DNA of 7,605 nt from Clostridiales bacterium. GTDB lineage: Bacteria; Bacillota; Clostridia; Lutisporales; Lutisporaceae. Positions 1-6,136 of this stretch are shown one piece after another. The notes under the pieces are model-generated. The model was given only the letters and a program-made list of their open reading frames with translations, did not search any database and was not told the origin of the DNA. A program made the translations under genes and the position numbers. The DNA is taken from assembly GCA_012842725.1 (NCBI GenBank), contig DUSG01000130.1, positions 1 through 7,605 of the forward strand, in the 5' to 3' direction. Positions within the stretch are counted from its first letter, which is position 1, and each line of letters opens with the position of its first letter.

Positions 1-111
1 ATAATGTTCTTTGCTATGAAGTTGCTTGTGAATATGTTCTATTTTATCTTTATAAGCCTTCAACTCTTCTTCTTTTATAAAGCTCTCTGAGTATGATACG
101 GTTATCTGCAT
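1..111 (-). CDS. N-terminal 37 residues of an unidentified protein (possibly glucose-6-phosphate isomerase)
   Basis: The frame is open from an ATG at 111-109 to the window edge and continues beyond it, so only the first 37 residues are visible. They begin MQITVSYSESF and are rich in Lys, Glu and His, with a helix-like stretch after residue 14. A strong AGGAGG at 124-119 lies 7 bases ahead of the ATG and overlaps the whiA stop codon, so the gene is real and probably translated together with whiA. The pattern of a short strand followed by an acidic helix ending in an H-x-x-L-H segment faintly recalls the N-terminus of clostridial glucose-6-phosphate isomerase. That is a weak recollection, not an identification. 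It does not look like the HPr/Crh protein that follows whiA in Bacillus, because the HPr active-site motif is absent from the part in view. Confidence 0.6.
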   Translation of the reverse strand, partial: MQITVSYSESFIKEEELKAYKDKIEHIHKQLHSKEHY

Positions 112-122
112 GAAGAGGCCTC

Positions 123-1076
123 CTATTGAGTTTTTCTCCTCAAATCTTCTGCCAGCTCATCAAGTTTTCTCAATCTATGATTCACTCCTGACTTGCCTAC
201 AACAGGATCCAGCATTTCTCCCAATTCCTTAAGGCTGGCTTCCTGGTGTTGAAGTCTTATCTCAGCAATCTCCCTTAGATTCTTTGGAAGTTTATCCAGT
301 CCCATATGTTCCTTTATATACTCTATATTCTTAATCTGCCTCATGGCTGCATTCACTGTCTTGTTCAGATTGGCAGTTTCACAGTTCACAAGTCTGTTGA
401 CATTATTTCTCATTTCCTTGTATATCCTGACGTTTTCCAGATTCAACAGCGCACTGTGGGCACCGATAATATTTAGAAAATCTACTATATTTTCTCCTTC
501 TTTCAGATAGACTACATAGTTTCCTTTTCTCAGGACTATTTTGGAATTGAGGCCAAAGCTGTTAATAAGCTTTTTTATGTCATTAGCATATGTCTCGTTG
601 TTAGTGACTATCTCCAAATGATAGGTTTTTTCCGGGTCGCTTATGGAACCGCCTCCAAGAAATACTCCTCTCAGATAAGCCCTTTTGCAGCATGTGTTTT
701 TTATTATACTGCTGGGAATTCTGTTGTTTATCCTTGGTACATTATCTTTCTCACTGACTATCATTAACTTCCTGAGAATATCCTCAGAAGCTGTATTTGA
801 ATCTACATGCAGTGTGTAGCTGTAATTCTTTTTCAATTGCTTATTTTTTATCATTGCCACCTTTGTATTGAAATCAAAATTGCTCTTTATCAGAGAAAAT
901 ATTTTTCTGGCTATTGCTGCATTCTCCGTAGTCAGTTTTATTCCTATATTATTTTTGCCTAAAATACGTATTGTCCCATTCATTTTTATCAAAGCTGATA
1001 ACTCCGCTATCTGGCAGCATTTATTTTCGTCCATCAGCTTTGCAACTTCATTTTTCACTTTAGACGAAAAGGACAT
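123..1076 (-). CDS. whiA: WhiA family DNA-binding protein
   Basis: WhiA is a conserved DNA-binding protein of Gram-positive bacteria. In Streptomyces it activates sporulation genes; in Bacillus it associates with the chromosome and influences division and segregation. The 317-residue length is usual for the family. The N-terminal part begins MSFSSKVKNE and carries the family's Cys-Cys pair at 20-21. Residues 130-150 hold the conserved CKRAYLRGVFLGGGSI segment of the LAGLIDADG-homing-endonuclease-like fold, and a second Cys pair lies at 129-130. Residues 279-305 form the C-terminal helix-turn-helix (ASLKELGEML, then VGKSGVNHRLRKL). Homing-endonuclease activity is not expected in this family. 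The ATG start has AAGGTGG 7 bases upstream (1084-1090), overlapping the lepB stop. It lies 13 bases after lepB and is followed closely by the partial gene at 1-111, so it is inside an operon. Confidence 0.96.
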   Translation of the reverse strand: MSFSSKVKNEVAKLMDENKCCQIAELSALIKMNGTIRILGKNNIGIKLTTENAAIARKIFSLIKSNFDFNTKVAMIKNKQLKKNYSYTLHVDSNTASEDILRKLMIVSEKDNVPRINNRIPSSIIKNTCCKRAYLRGVFLGGGSISDPEKTYHLEIVTNNETYANDIKKLINSFGLNSKIVLRKGNYVVYLKEGENIVDFLNIIGAHSALLNLENVRIYKEMRNNVNRLVNCETANLNKTVNAAMRQIKNIEYIKEHMGLDKLPKNLREIAEIRLQHQEASLKELGEMLDPVVGKSGVNHRLRKLDELAEDLRRKTQ

Positions 1077-1089
1077 CTAAGCACCACCT

Positions 1090-1614
1090 TTATTTTATAC
1101 TGCCGATTTTATTCAAAGGCCATAATCTGAATATTGCTTTCCCCATAATGCTTTTTCTGTCTACAAATCCTAAGGAACTGGAACGGCTATCTCTGCTTTC
1201 CGGCCTATTATCCCCTAAAACAAAATATTTGCCGTCAGGCACCATGGATTCTTCAAACTCGTTTTCATAAGTGGGAGCATTTATATAATTTTCTACCAAT
1301 ATGTTTCCATCTATGTATACTAAACCATCCTGGATGTTTATTGTCTCTCCCGGCAATCCAATGACCCTCTTTATAAGATCTTTGTGTTCCAAATTATCAT
1401 TCAGGACCACTATATCCCCTCTTTTTGGGTCTCCTATCCTATAGCTCAACTTGGAAACAATCAATACTTCTCCTTCATGAAGTGTAGGCTTCATAGACGG
1501 TCCTTTTACATATGCAATCTGAAAAACGAAAGTTTTCAATACAAAGGCAATAACAAATGCAGTTATGATTAGTTTTATCCATGATATTATTTCTTTAATC
1601 ACATTATCCTTCAA
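1090..1614 (-). CDS. lepB: Type I signal peptidase
   Basis: Signal peptidase I is a membrane-bound serine protease that cuts signal peptides from exported proteins on the outer face of the cytoplasmic membrane. The 174-residue protein has a single N-terminal membrane segment at about residues 9-34, as in Bacillus SipS-type enzymes. The catalytic Ser40 sits in GPSMKPTL, the general-base Lys82 in DLIKRVIGLPG, and the third signature GDNRPESRDSR is at 134-144. All catalytic elements are therefore present. The start is a TTG at 1614-1612: AAGGAG at 1629-1624, overlapping the yvcK stop, lies 9 bases upstream, and a second purine run (AGAGGG) lies 5 bases upstream. The nearest alternative, GTG at codon 5, is further from these sites. 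Its place between yvcK and whiA is unusual, since these two are normally adjacent. Firmicutes often carry several signal peptidases, so this may be one of a set. Confidence 0.96.
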   Translation of the reverse strand: MKDNVIKEIISWIKLIITAFVIAFVLKTFVFQIAYVKGPSMKPTLHEGEVLIVSKLSYRIGDPKRGDIVVLNDNLEHKDLIKRVIGLPGETINIQDGLVYIDGNILVENYINAPTYENEFEESMVPDGKYFVLGDNRPESRDSRSSSLGFVDRKSIMGKAIFRLWPLNKIGSIK

Positions 1615-1627
1615 CGCATCCCTCTCC

Positions 1628-2665
1628 TTACCTGGTAGTATGGTCTTTTCTTTTCTGGTTCAGTAAGGTGAATATGCATTCTGACAATTTATTATAATCA
1701 TGCCTTACATAACCTTTATCTATCCTTACAAAATCACCTTCAACAGTTTTGATACCCATTTCATTTACCTCTTCCCAATCGATCTCCACTGCAGTTGCAT
1801 ATTCATCCATGTATTTGATTGCAAATTCTTCAGGTATACTACCTGTATTTACTATTACATACTCTATTATATCACGTTTTGCATGGCTGTTTATAGCTTT
1901 AATATGATCTGTCAGGGTATATCCCAGTGTTTCACCTTTCTGTGTCATTATGTTGCATACGTATATTTTCACTGCCTTAGATTCATAGATTGTCTCAGCT
2001 ATATCCTTTATAATGAGATTTGGTATTATGCTGGTATATAAACTGCCCGGTCCAATAATTATAGCATCTGCTTCTCTGATAGCCTTTAATGCTTCCTCCA
2101 TAGGCCTGCAACCTTCCGGTTCTAGAAAAACTCTTTTTATCTTCTTATTGATGTTAAATTGTATCTTGGGTATCTGAGACTCACCTTTAATAATGGTGCC
2201 GTCCTCCAATTCAGCATAAAGGGTTATATCATCCAATGTTACAGGCACTACTTTTCCGGTAACAGCCAAAACATTGCTTATTTCCCTCACTGCATTATCA
2301 AAGCTGCCGCATATATCATTTAAAGCCGCTATAAAAAGATTACCGAAGCATTGTCCTTTCAAAACGCCTTCCTTAAATCTATATTGTATGAGCTTTTCCA
2401 TTATGGGCTCAGTATTAGCTAAAGCAAGTATGCAATTTCTTATATCTCCCGGCGGAAGCATGCCTAAATCATTCCTCAACATGCCTGAACCTCCGCCGTC
2501 ATCTGCCATTGTTACTATAGCAGTAATATTTGATGTATGAGCCTTAAGACCTCTCAATATGGTTGAAAGGCCGGTACCTCCTCCTATTGCAACTATCTTA
2601 GGCCCTCCAATAGCCCATCCATCATTCTTAATCAACTTTTTTGACCCCTTTATATTCAAAATCAT
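1628..2665 (-). CDS. yvcK: YvcK/CofD-like family protein (gluconeogenesis factor, UDP-sugar-binding regulator)
   Basis: This is the YvcK family (CofD-like fold). In Bacillus and mycobacteria such proteins are needed for growth on gluconeogenic carbon sources and for proper cell shape and wall synthesis, and Bacillus YvcK binds UDP-GlcNAc. From the ATG at 2665 the product is 345 residues. The nucleotide-binding glycine loop IGGGTGLS is at 27-34, the hallmark ADDGGGSGMLR at 54-64, PPGDIRN at 71-77, and an IIGPGSLYTSIIP segment lies in the middle. A TTG at 2680, abutting the rapZ stop, would add five residues (total 350). I prefer the ATG because a GGGGGG tract (2673-2668) precedes it, although its spacing is short, so the start is not settled. 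No N-terminal membrane segment is seen. It follows rapZ and precedes lepB by 13 bases. Genuine 2-phospho-L-lactate transferase activity is unlikely for this branch. Confidence 0.95.
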   Translation of the reverse strand: MILNIKGSKKLIKNDGWAIGGPKIVAIGGGTGLSTILRGLKAHTSNITAIVTMADDGGGSGMLRNDLGMLPPGDIRNCILALANTEPIMEKLIQYRFKEGVLKGQCFGNLFIAALNDICGSFDNAVREISNVLAVTGKVVPVTLDDITLYAELEDGTIIKGESQIPKIQFNINKKIKRVFLEPEGCRPMEEALKAIREADAIIIGPGSLYTSIIPNLIIKDIAETIYESKAVKIYVCNIMTQKGETLGYTLTDHIKAINSHAKRDIIEYVIVNTGSIPEEFAIKYMDEYATAVEIDWEEVNEMGIKTVEGDFVRIDKGYVRHDYNKLSECIFTLLNQKRKDHTTR

Positions 2666-2680
2666 ATCCCCCCAACTCAA

Positions 2681-3544
2681 TCAACTTTCTTCTTCATCTA
2701 TATCTCTATGCTCAACAATAACTCTGTGATTTTTCTCCTTAAGCCTTTCACTGAGTATGTTTGCCATGGTAACGGAACGATGTCTTCCTCCGGTGCAACC
2801 GATGGCTACTACCAGTTGACTTTTACCCTCCTTTATATAATGAGGTATAAGGAACTCAATCATGTCCATCAGTTTATTCATAAACTCTTTGGCTTCCGGC
2901 CAGCTCATAACATATTCTCTCACATCTTCATCATTACCACTGAGCTTTTTCATAGGCTCTATATAATAGGGATTGGGAAGAAATCTTACATCAAAAACCA
3001 GATCTGCATCCAAAGGAATTCCATATTTAAACCCAAAAGAGATTATATTTATTATGATCTTTTCACTTTTTCCACCTTCTACGAAAATATGTACTATTTC
3101 CTGCTGTAGCTGTTTCGTGCTCATATTTGTAGTATCTATTATATAATTGGATTTTTTCTTTATTTCCTCCAATTTTTTTCTTTCAGCCTTAATCCCTCTT
3201 ATTATCCTTCCGTCTTTGGCCAGCGGATGCATCCTTCTGCTGGTTTTGTATCTTTTAATCAATGTTTCGTCAGAAGCATCCAAAAATAGAATCTCATAAT
3301 TAAATCCTTCTACCTCCAGCTCTTCCAGGCTTGATTGAAGCTGGTCGAAGAATTTTCCTCCTCTTATATCAGTCACTATGGCAACTTTCTCTATACCTCC
3401 TCTTGTTTGGCTGCATATCTCAGCAAATTTCAGTATCAATGCAGGGGGCAGATTATCAACACAAAAAAATCCTAAATCTTCAAGGAACTTGATAGCTTGG
3501 CTTTTACCGGCTCCTGACAATCCTGTTATTATAACAAATTTCAA
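2681..3544 (-). CDS. rapZ: RNase adapter RapZ / YvcJ family nucleotide-binding protein
   Basis: RapZ in E. coli is an RNA-binding adapter that directs RNase E to the small RNA GlmZ and so tunes glucosamine-6-phosphate synthase. The Bacillus homologue YvcJ hydrolyses nucleotides and affects competence. The target in Clostridia is not known from sequence. Numbered from the TTG at 3544, the Walker A loop GLSGAGKS is at 8-15, followed by the family segment FFCVDNLPPALI. An IVTDIRGG segment and the C-terminal signature GCTGGRHRSV at about 249-258 are also present. I chose the TTG because GGGAGGTGAT (3557-3548) stands at ideal spacing before it and the protein then begins MKFVIITG, as in homologues, giving 287 residues. 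An upstream ATG at 3571 overlaps the PHP stop by four bases (ATGA) and would add nine residues, but its SD-like AAGGA directly abuts it. The next gene is yvcK, the conserved partner. Confidence 0.95.
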   Translation of the reverse strand: MKFVIITGLSGAGKSQAIKFLEDLGFFCVDNLPPALILKFAEICSQTRGGIEKVAIVTDIRGGKFFDQLQSSLEELEVEGFNYEILFLDASDETLIKRYKTSRRMHPLAKDGRIIRGIKAERKKLEEIKKKSNYIIDTTNMSTKQLQQEIVHIFVEGGKSEKIIINIISFGFKYGIPLDADLVFDVRFLPNPYYIEPMKKLSGNDEDVREYVMSWPEAKEFMNKLMDMIEFLIPHYIKEGKSQLVVAIGCTGGRHRSVTMANILSERLKEKNHRVIVEHRDIDEEES

Positions 3545-3547
3545 ATT

Positions 3548-3557
3548 ATCACCTCCC
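3548..3557 (-). promoter_or_regulatory. Shine-Dalgarno site that decides the rapZ start
   Basis: The minus strand reads GGGAGGTGAT here, close to a perfect complement of the 16S rRNA 3' end. Seven bases separate GGAGG from the TTG at 3544-3542. It lies inside the longer open frame that begins at the ATG at 3571, so that ATG is probably not the main start. Confidence 0.8.
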
Positions 3558-3567
3558 AATGCAGAGT

Positions 3568-4305
3568 TCATTCCTTAACAGCATTGATTATATTGTCGCT
3601 AGTCAGTCCTGCCAACTCTGCCAGTTCTATGGCATTTCCGAAATTCCCTACATCCTCAGGCTTATGGGCATCGCTGTTGATTACGAATTTAACTCCATGA
3701 TTAGCCGCAGCTTTCAGATAATCCACAGTCATGATATTGCTCTTTGAATTGATTTCCAATGCAGTATTGACTTTAACCGCTGCTTCCGCCAAACGCCCGG
3801 TATCCATTGATATTCTCGCACCAGGATGAGTTATTATATCAATCTTGTTCTTGGTTATAGCCTTTATCATAATATCAGTATTCTGCTGTCTTATTTCTTC
3901 TTCTAAAGCTTTACTGATTCTTGACACATAATTTTTCCCATATATATGGAAATAACTTGAGATACCTTTCAGCCTAACCAACATATGATATCCCAGCAGC
4001 ACCATATCCATATATGCCATGGCTCCATCATCTATGTCTATGGTTCCATCTCTGCTTATTATATTGCACTCCATTCCCAGCAAAACTTTAAAGTCCTGGA
4101 AGCGCTCATTTATGCTGTCAACTTCTTCTCTCATCCTTTTGAGCTTCTCCCTTTTGACACCATATGTAAAATGTCTCAGACCGTGATCTGTAATGGCTAT
4201 CTCTTTAAGTCCCTTTTTTCGTGCCGCCATCACGTTGTCCAATATGGTACCTGTTCCATGGCTATAGATGGTATGTGTATGATAATCGGCAAAAAGTTTT
4301 ATCAT
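3568..4305 (-). CDS. PHP-domain metal-dependent phosphoesterase (YcdX-like)
   Basis: This is a 245-residue PHP-domain protein, a fold that uses a cluster of two or three metal ions to hydrolyse phosphoesters. Metal ligands are visible in order: the D-x-H-x-H motif at 7-11 with H16 after it, ITDHG with D40 and H41, GMECN with E79, LGYHM with H107, ITHPGA with H160, and NSDAHK with D212 and H214. The set is complete, so the enzyme should be active. The closest group by motif spacing is the YcdX-like phosphatase branch, related to histidinol-phosphatase and to the PHP domain of family X polymerases. The substrate cannot be read from the sequence. The ATG at 4305 has AGAGGTG (4318-4312) 6 bases upstream. 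It is the first gene after the terminator at 4375-4406 and is followed 23 bases later by rapZ. A PHP gene beside rapZ and yvcK recurs in Clostridia, which hints at a link to phosphate-ester or nucleotide metabolism. Confidence 0.92.
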   Translation of the reverse strand: MIKLFADYHTHTIYSHGTGTILDNVMAARKKGLKEIAITDHGLRHFTYGVKREKLKRMREEVDSINERFQDFKVLLGMECNIISRDGTIDIDDGAMAYMDMVLLGYHMLVRLKGISSYFHIYGKNYVSRISKALEEEIRQQNTDIMIKAITKNKIDIITHPGARISMDTGRLAEAAVKVNTALEINSKSNIMTVDYLKAAANHGVKFVINSDAHKPEDVGNFGNAIELAELAGLTSDNIINAVKE

Positions 4306-4333
4306 TTGCTACACCTCTTCGTGCCCTATATCA

Positions 4334-4362
4334 ATTATATATTACTATTTGTATTCTAAAAA
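4334..4362 (-). promoter_or_regulatory. Candidate promoter of the PHP-rapZ-yvcK-lepB-whiA unit
   Basis: A perfect TATAAT lies at 4339-4334 on the minus strand, about 30 bases ahead of the PHP start codon. The hexamer 17 bases upstream, TTTTTA at 4362-4357, matches only three of six -35 positions. A promoter is expected here because an intrinsic terminator closes the preceding unit just upstream. A second TATAAT at 4371-4366 has no acceptable -35 partner, which would fall within the terminator. The assignment rests mainly on position and the -10 box. Confidence 0.4.
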
Positions 4363-4374
4363 GAATTATAATGG

Positions 4375-4406
4375 AAAAACCACAGAGGCTTATCCTGCCC
4401 TGTGGT
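4375..4406 (-). terminator. Intrinsic terminator after murB
   Basis: On the minus strand, seven bases past the murB stop, ACCACAG pairs with CTGTGGT. An inner GGC/GCC extends the stem after a one-base bulge, with a 7-base loop AGGATAA, and TTTTT follows at once. The T tract is present only in the minus direction, so the signal acts on murB transcripts. It separates the murB unit from the PHP unit, although some read-through remains possible. Confidence 0.85.
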
Positions 4407-4412
4407 CGAATA

Positions 4413-5303
4413 CTACTCGAACTTGCCTATAAGCTTCACTTCCGTTTCCAGCTCTACCCCAAATCTTTCATATACGGTTTTTTGAATATATTTAATTAAA
4501 TCATATACATCAGCAGCAGTGGCATTTCCCTTATTCACTATGAAACCACAGTGCTTTTCAGAGACTTGGGCTCCACCTATAGTCTTACCTCTCAGCCCTG
4601 CTTCTTCTATGAGCTTACCTGCATAATATCCTTCAGGTCTTTTAAAAACGCTTCCTGCACTAGGCAAATCCAAAGGTTGTTTGCTGCGTCTTCTTTCATC
4701 ATATTCCTGCATAAGAGCTTTTATATCCGATTTATTACCTTTCATCAGCTTTATTTTAGCTGACAATATAATATAATTATGCTTCTCTACTGCACTCTTT
4801 CTATAACCGAATTCCATCTCTTTGTTTTTTAAAACCTTGTATTCCAGATTTGAATCCAGGACTTCTACTTCTTCCACTACATCCTTCATTTCCTTCCCAT
4901 AGGCACCTGCATTCATGGCAATAGCACCGCCTACGGAACCAGGTATTCCACTGGCAAATTCAAATCCAGTCAGTGAGTTTTCTGCTGCAATCTTTGCAAC
5001 TTCACTCAACTTAGCTCCGCATTGTGCTATGATGAAATCATCAATTACTTCTATGGATGATATTTTATCCCCTAGTTTTATAACAGCACCTCTTATTCCG
5101 TCATCAGAAACCAGCATATTGGTTCCATTGCCCATTATAATATAAGGTATGTTGTTTTCTTTTACATATCTTATAAATTCAATAAAATCTCTAACATTAT
5201 CAGGTTCAAAAAATATATCAGCTTTTCCGCCAACTTTAAAAGAGATATGATTTTTCATGGGTTCGTCAAATTTTACATTTGGAAATAACTCATTTAACTG
5301 CAA
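4413..5303 (-). CDS. murB: UDP-N-acetylenolpyruvoylglucosamine reductase
   Basis: MurB is the cytoplasmic FAD enzyme that uses NADPH to reduce UDP-GlcNAc-enolpyruvate to UDP-MurNAc, the second committed step of peptidoglycan precursor synthesis. The 296-residue protein is typical of the type II form, which lacks the extra loop of the E. coli enzyme. FAD-binding motifs are GNGTN at 58-62 and SGIPGSVGGAIAMNAGAYG at 118-136. GYRKS at 166-170 follows, the catalytic Ser218 sits in PSAGSVFKRP, and the catalytic Glu288 in ETEVKLIG. All are present, so it should be functional. The start is a TTG at 5303-5301, set by AGGAGG at 5317-5312 with 8 bases between; no other start is close, the first internal ATG being at codon 16. 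It follows the CofE-like gene by 31 bases with no terminator between, so the two are probably co-transcribed, and it ends at an intrinsic terminator. Confidence 0.97.
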   Translation of the reverse strand: MQLNELFPNVKFDEPMKNHISFKVGGKADIFFEPDNVRDFIEFIRYVKENNIPYIIMGNGTNMLVSDDGIRGAVIKLGDKISSIEVIDDFIIAQCGAKLSEVAKIAAENSLTGFEFASGIPGSVGGAIAMNAGAYGKEMKDVVEEVEVLDSNLEYKVLKNKEMEFGYRKSAVEKHNYIILSAKIKLMKGNKSDIKALMQEYDERRRSKQPLDLPSAGSVFKRPEGYYAGKLIEEAGLRGKTIGGAQVSEKHCGFIVNKGNATAADVYDLIKYIQKTVYERFGVELETEVKLIGKFE

Positions 5304-5334
5304 AATTTAATCCTCCTCTGACTATCCCTTTAGC

Positions 5335-6033
5335 TTAGATTTCTCTGATTATCCCTATGGGAGTTTGCTCGGAACTTTGACCAAGAGGATTATCCTTCAA
5401 TATGCCTAACAGCTTTTTTCTGTCCATTTCCTTATGGGATGTCCCCAAAATGTTTCCTCCCAGGTCATTAATATCTACAATCGCTACTTGAGCTTTTATT
5501 GATTCACTTATTTCCATAGCTACCTTGTCTGGATTCTCCGGTCCTAATACCACATATCTGTTGTAGGGTGGAAGCGTATTGGGTGTAGGCCCGTCTATGG
5601 ATGAAGCCTTATATCCTGCTATCCTGTAGAAATCGCCTCTTCTTCCTATCAGTTTTCCAAAAAAGCTGACTACTGCAGCAAAAAGTATTCTTAAAACTCC
5701 GCATTCCCTCAATGCCATCTCCATGGTCTCGGGTATGCCTAAACCAATGCCTGCAGGGGTTTTGGTGACAAACCTGGACAAAAATCTGGCCAGAGGCCTA
5801 GCCTTTATCTCATCTACAGGATATGCCCTCCCCTGAGTAATTGCTACAACCTTTTCGCTTATAAATACTATATCATTTTCTTTAATTATCTCTTGTGTAT
5901 ATTTTTTCACCACGTCGATAATATTATCGTCTTTATTTATAACATGAGTTTTGACAGGAATCCTGAGATATTTTTTATTGTTATACTCTATGACAGGTTG
6001 TTTTTCTTTCTTTTTTGCTTTTTCTTCAGTCAC
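5335..6033 (-). CDS. CofE-like protein (coenzyme F420-0:L-glutamate ligase family)
   Basis: The protein belongs to the F420 gamma-glutamyl ligase family. CofE itself adds glutamate to coenzyme F420-0 with GTP, but many Clostridia without known F420 carry a shorter homologue of unknown role. The first 15 residues are strongly charged, with a Lys-rich run at 5-11. DIVFISEKVVAITQGR at 54-69 matches the conserved ligase strand-loop (E/Q-K-x-V followed by GR). GRRGDFYRIAG at 130-140 and the DGPTPNTLPPYNRYVVLGP segment at 147-165 follow, then VDINDLGGNILG at 186-197. A moderately hydrophobic stretch at 113-126 is too short to call a membrane segment. At 232 residues it is a single-domain form without the FbiB nitroreductase extension. 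The start is GTG at 6033-6031, with GGAGGAG (6046-6040) 6 bases upstream. No other F420 biosynthesis gene is in view, so the true substrate is uncertain. Confidence 0.85.
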   Translation of the reverse strand: MTEEKAKKKEKQPVIEYNNKKYLRIPVKTHVINKDDNIIDVVKKYTQEIIKENDIVFISEKVVAITQGRAYPVDEIKARPLARFLSRFVTKTPAGIGLGIPETMEMALRECGVLRILFAAVVSFFGKLIGRRGDFYRIAGYKASSIDGPTPNTLPPYNRYVVLGPENPDKVAMEISESIKAQVAIVDINDLGGNILGTSHKEMDRKKLLGILKDNPLGQSSEQTPIGIIREI

Positions 6034-6050
6034 AAATATCTCCTCCGATT

Positions 6051-6095
6051 ACCTAATACAATTTTCATTTAATTATACAATATATTGCATTAGGT
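6051..6095 (-). repeat. 12-bp inverted repeat ahead of the CofE-like gene
   Basis: Arms at 6095-6084 (ACCTAATGCAAT on the minus strand) and 6062-6051 (ATTGTATTAGGT) are complementary over 12 positions, with a 21-base AT-rich loop. The one imperfect position is a G-U pair in minus-strand RNA but an A-C mismatch in plus-strand RNA, which favours function as RNA from the minus strand. No T tract follows; the ribosome binding site begins 4 bases after the last arm. A hairpin in the leader or a protein-binding operator are both possible. Confidence 0.65.
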
Positions 6096-6096
6096 A

Positions 6097-6125
6097 TCTA
6101 TATTATCTATATAATTATTTGACAA
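6097..6125 (-). promoter_or_regulatory. Candidate promoter of the CofE-like gene and murB
   Basis: On the minus strand, TTGTCA (6125-6120, five of six consensus bases) is followed after 17 bases by TATAGA (6102-6097, four of six). Transcription would begin near 6090, within the upstream arm of the inverted repeat. The region is very AT-rich, so chance matches are likely. Its position in the largest spacer between the solute-binding gene and the CofE-like gene supports it. Confidence 0.4.
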
Positions 6126-6136
6126 AAATTCATAAT

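Noticed and set aside
1611..1619. ATG at 1619-1617 just ahead of lepB as a start
   Set aside because: It is out of frame with lepB and meets a stop after one further codon (ATG CGT TGA).
1628..2680. yvcK as a true 2-phospho-L-lactate transferase (CofD)
   Set aside because: The glycine loop and ADDGGGSG signature, the length and the rapZ/whiA neighbours are those of the YvcK branch, not of F420-making CofD.
3985..4359. Long plus-strand open frame opposite the PHP gene, and similar ones at 1700-2041 and 2708-3109
   Set aside because: These lie antisense to well-supported genes, have no recognisable motifs or ribosome binding sites that I could see, and show the Tyr/Ile/Phe-rich composition of a reversed AT-rich coding strand.
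6051..6095. Inverted repeat as an intrinsic terminator of the solute-binding protein gene
   Set aside because: The stem is AT-rich and no T tract follows the second arm on either strand; the ribosome binding site of the next gene comes directly after it.
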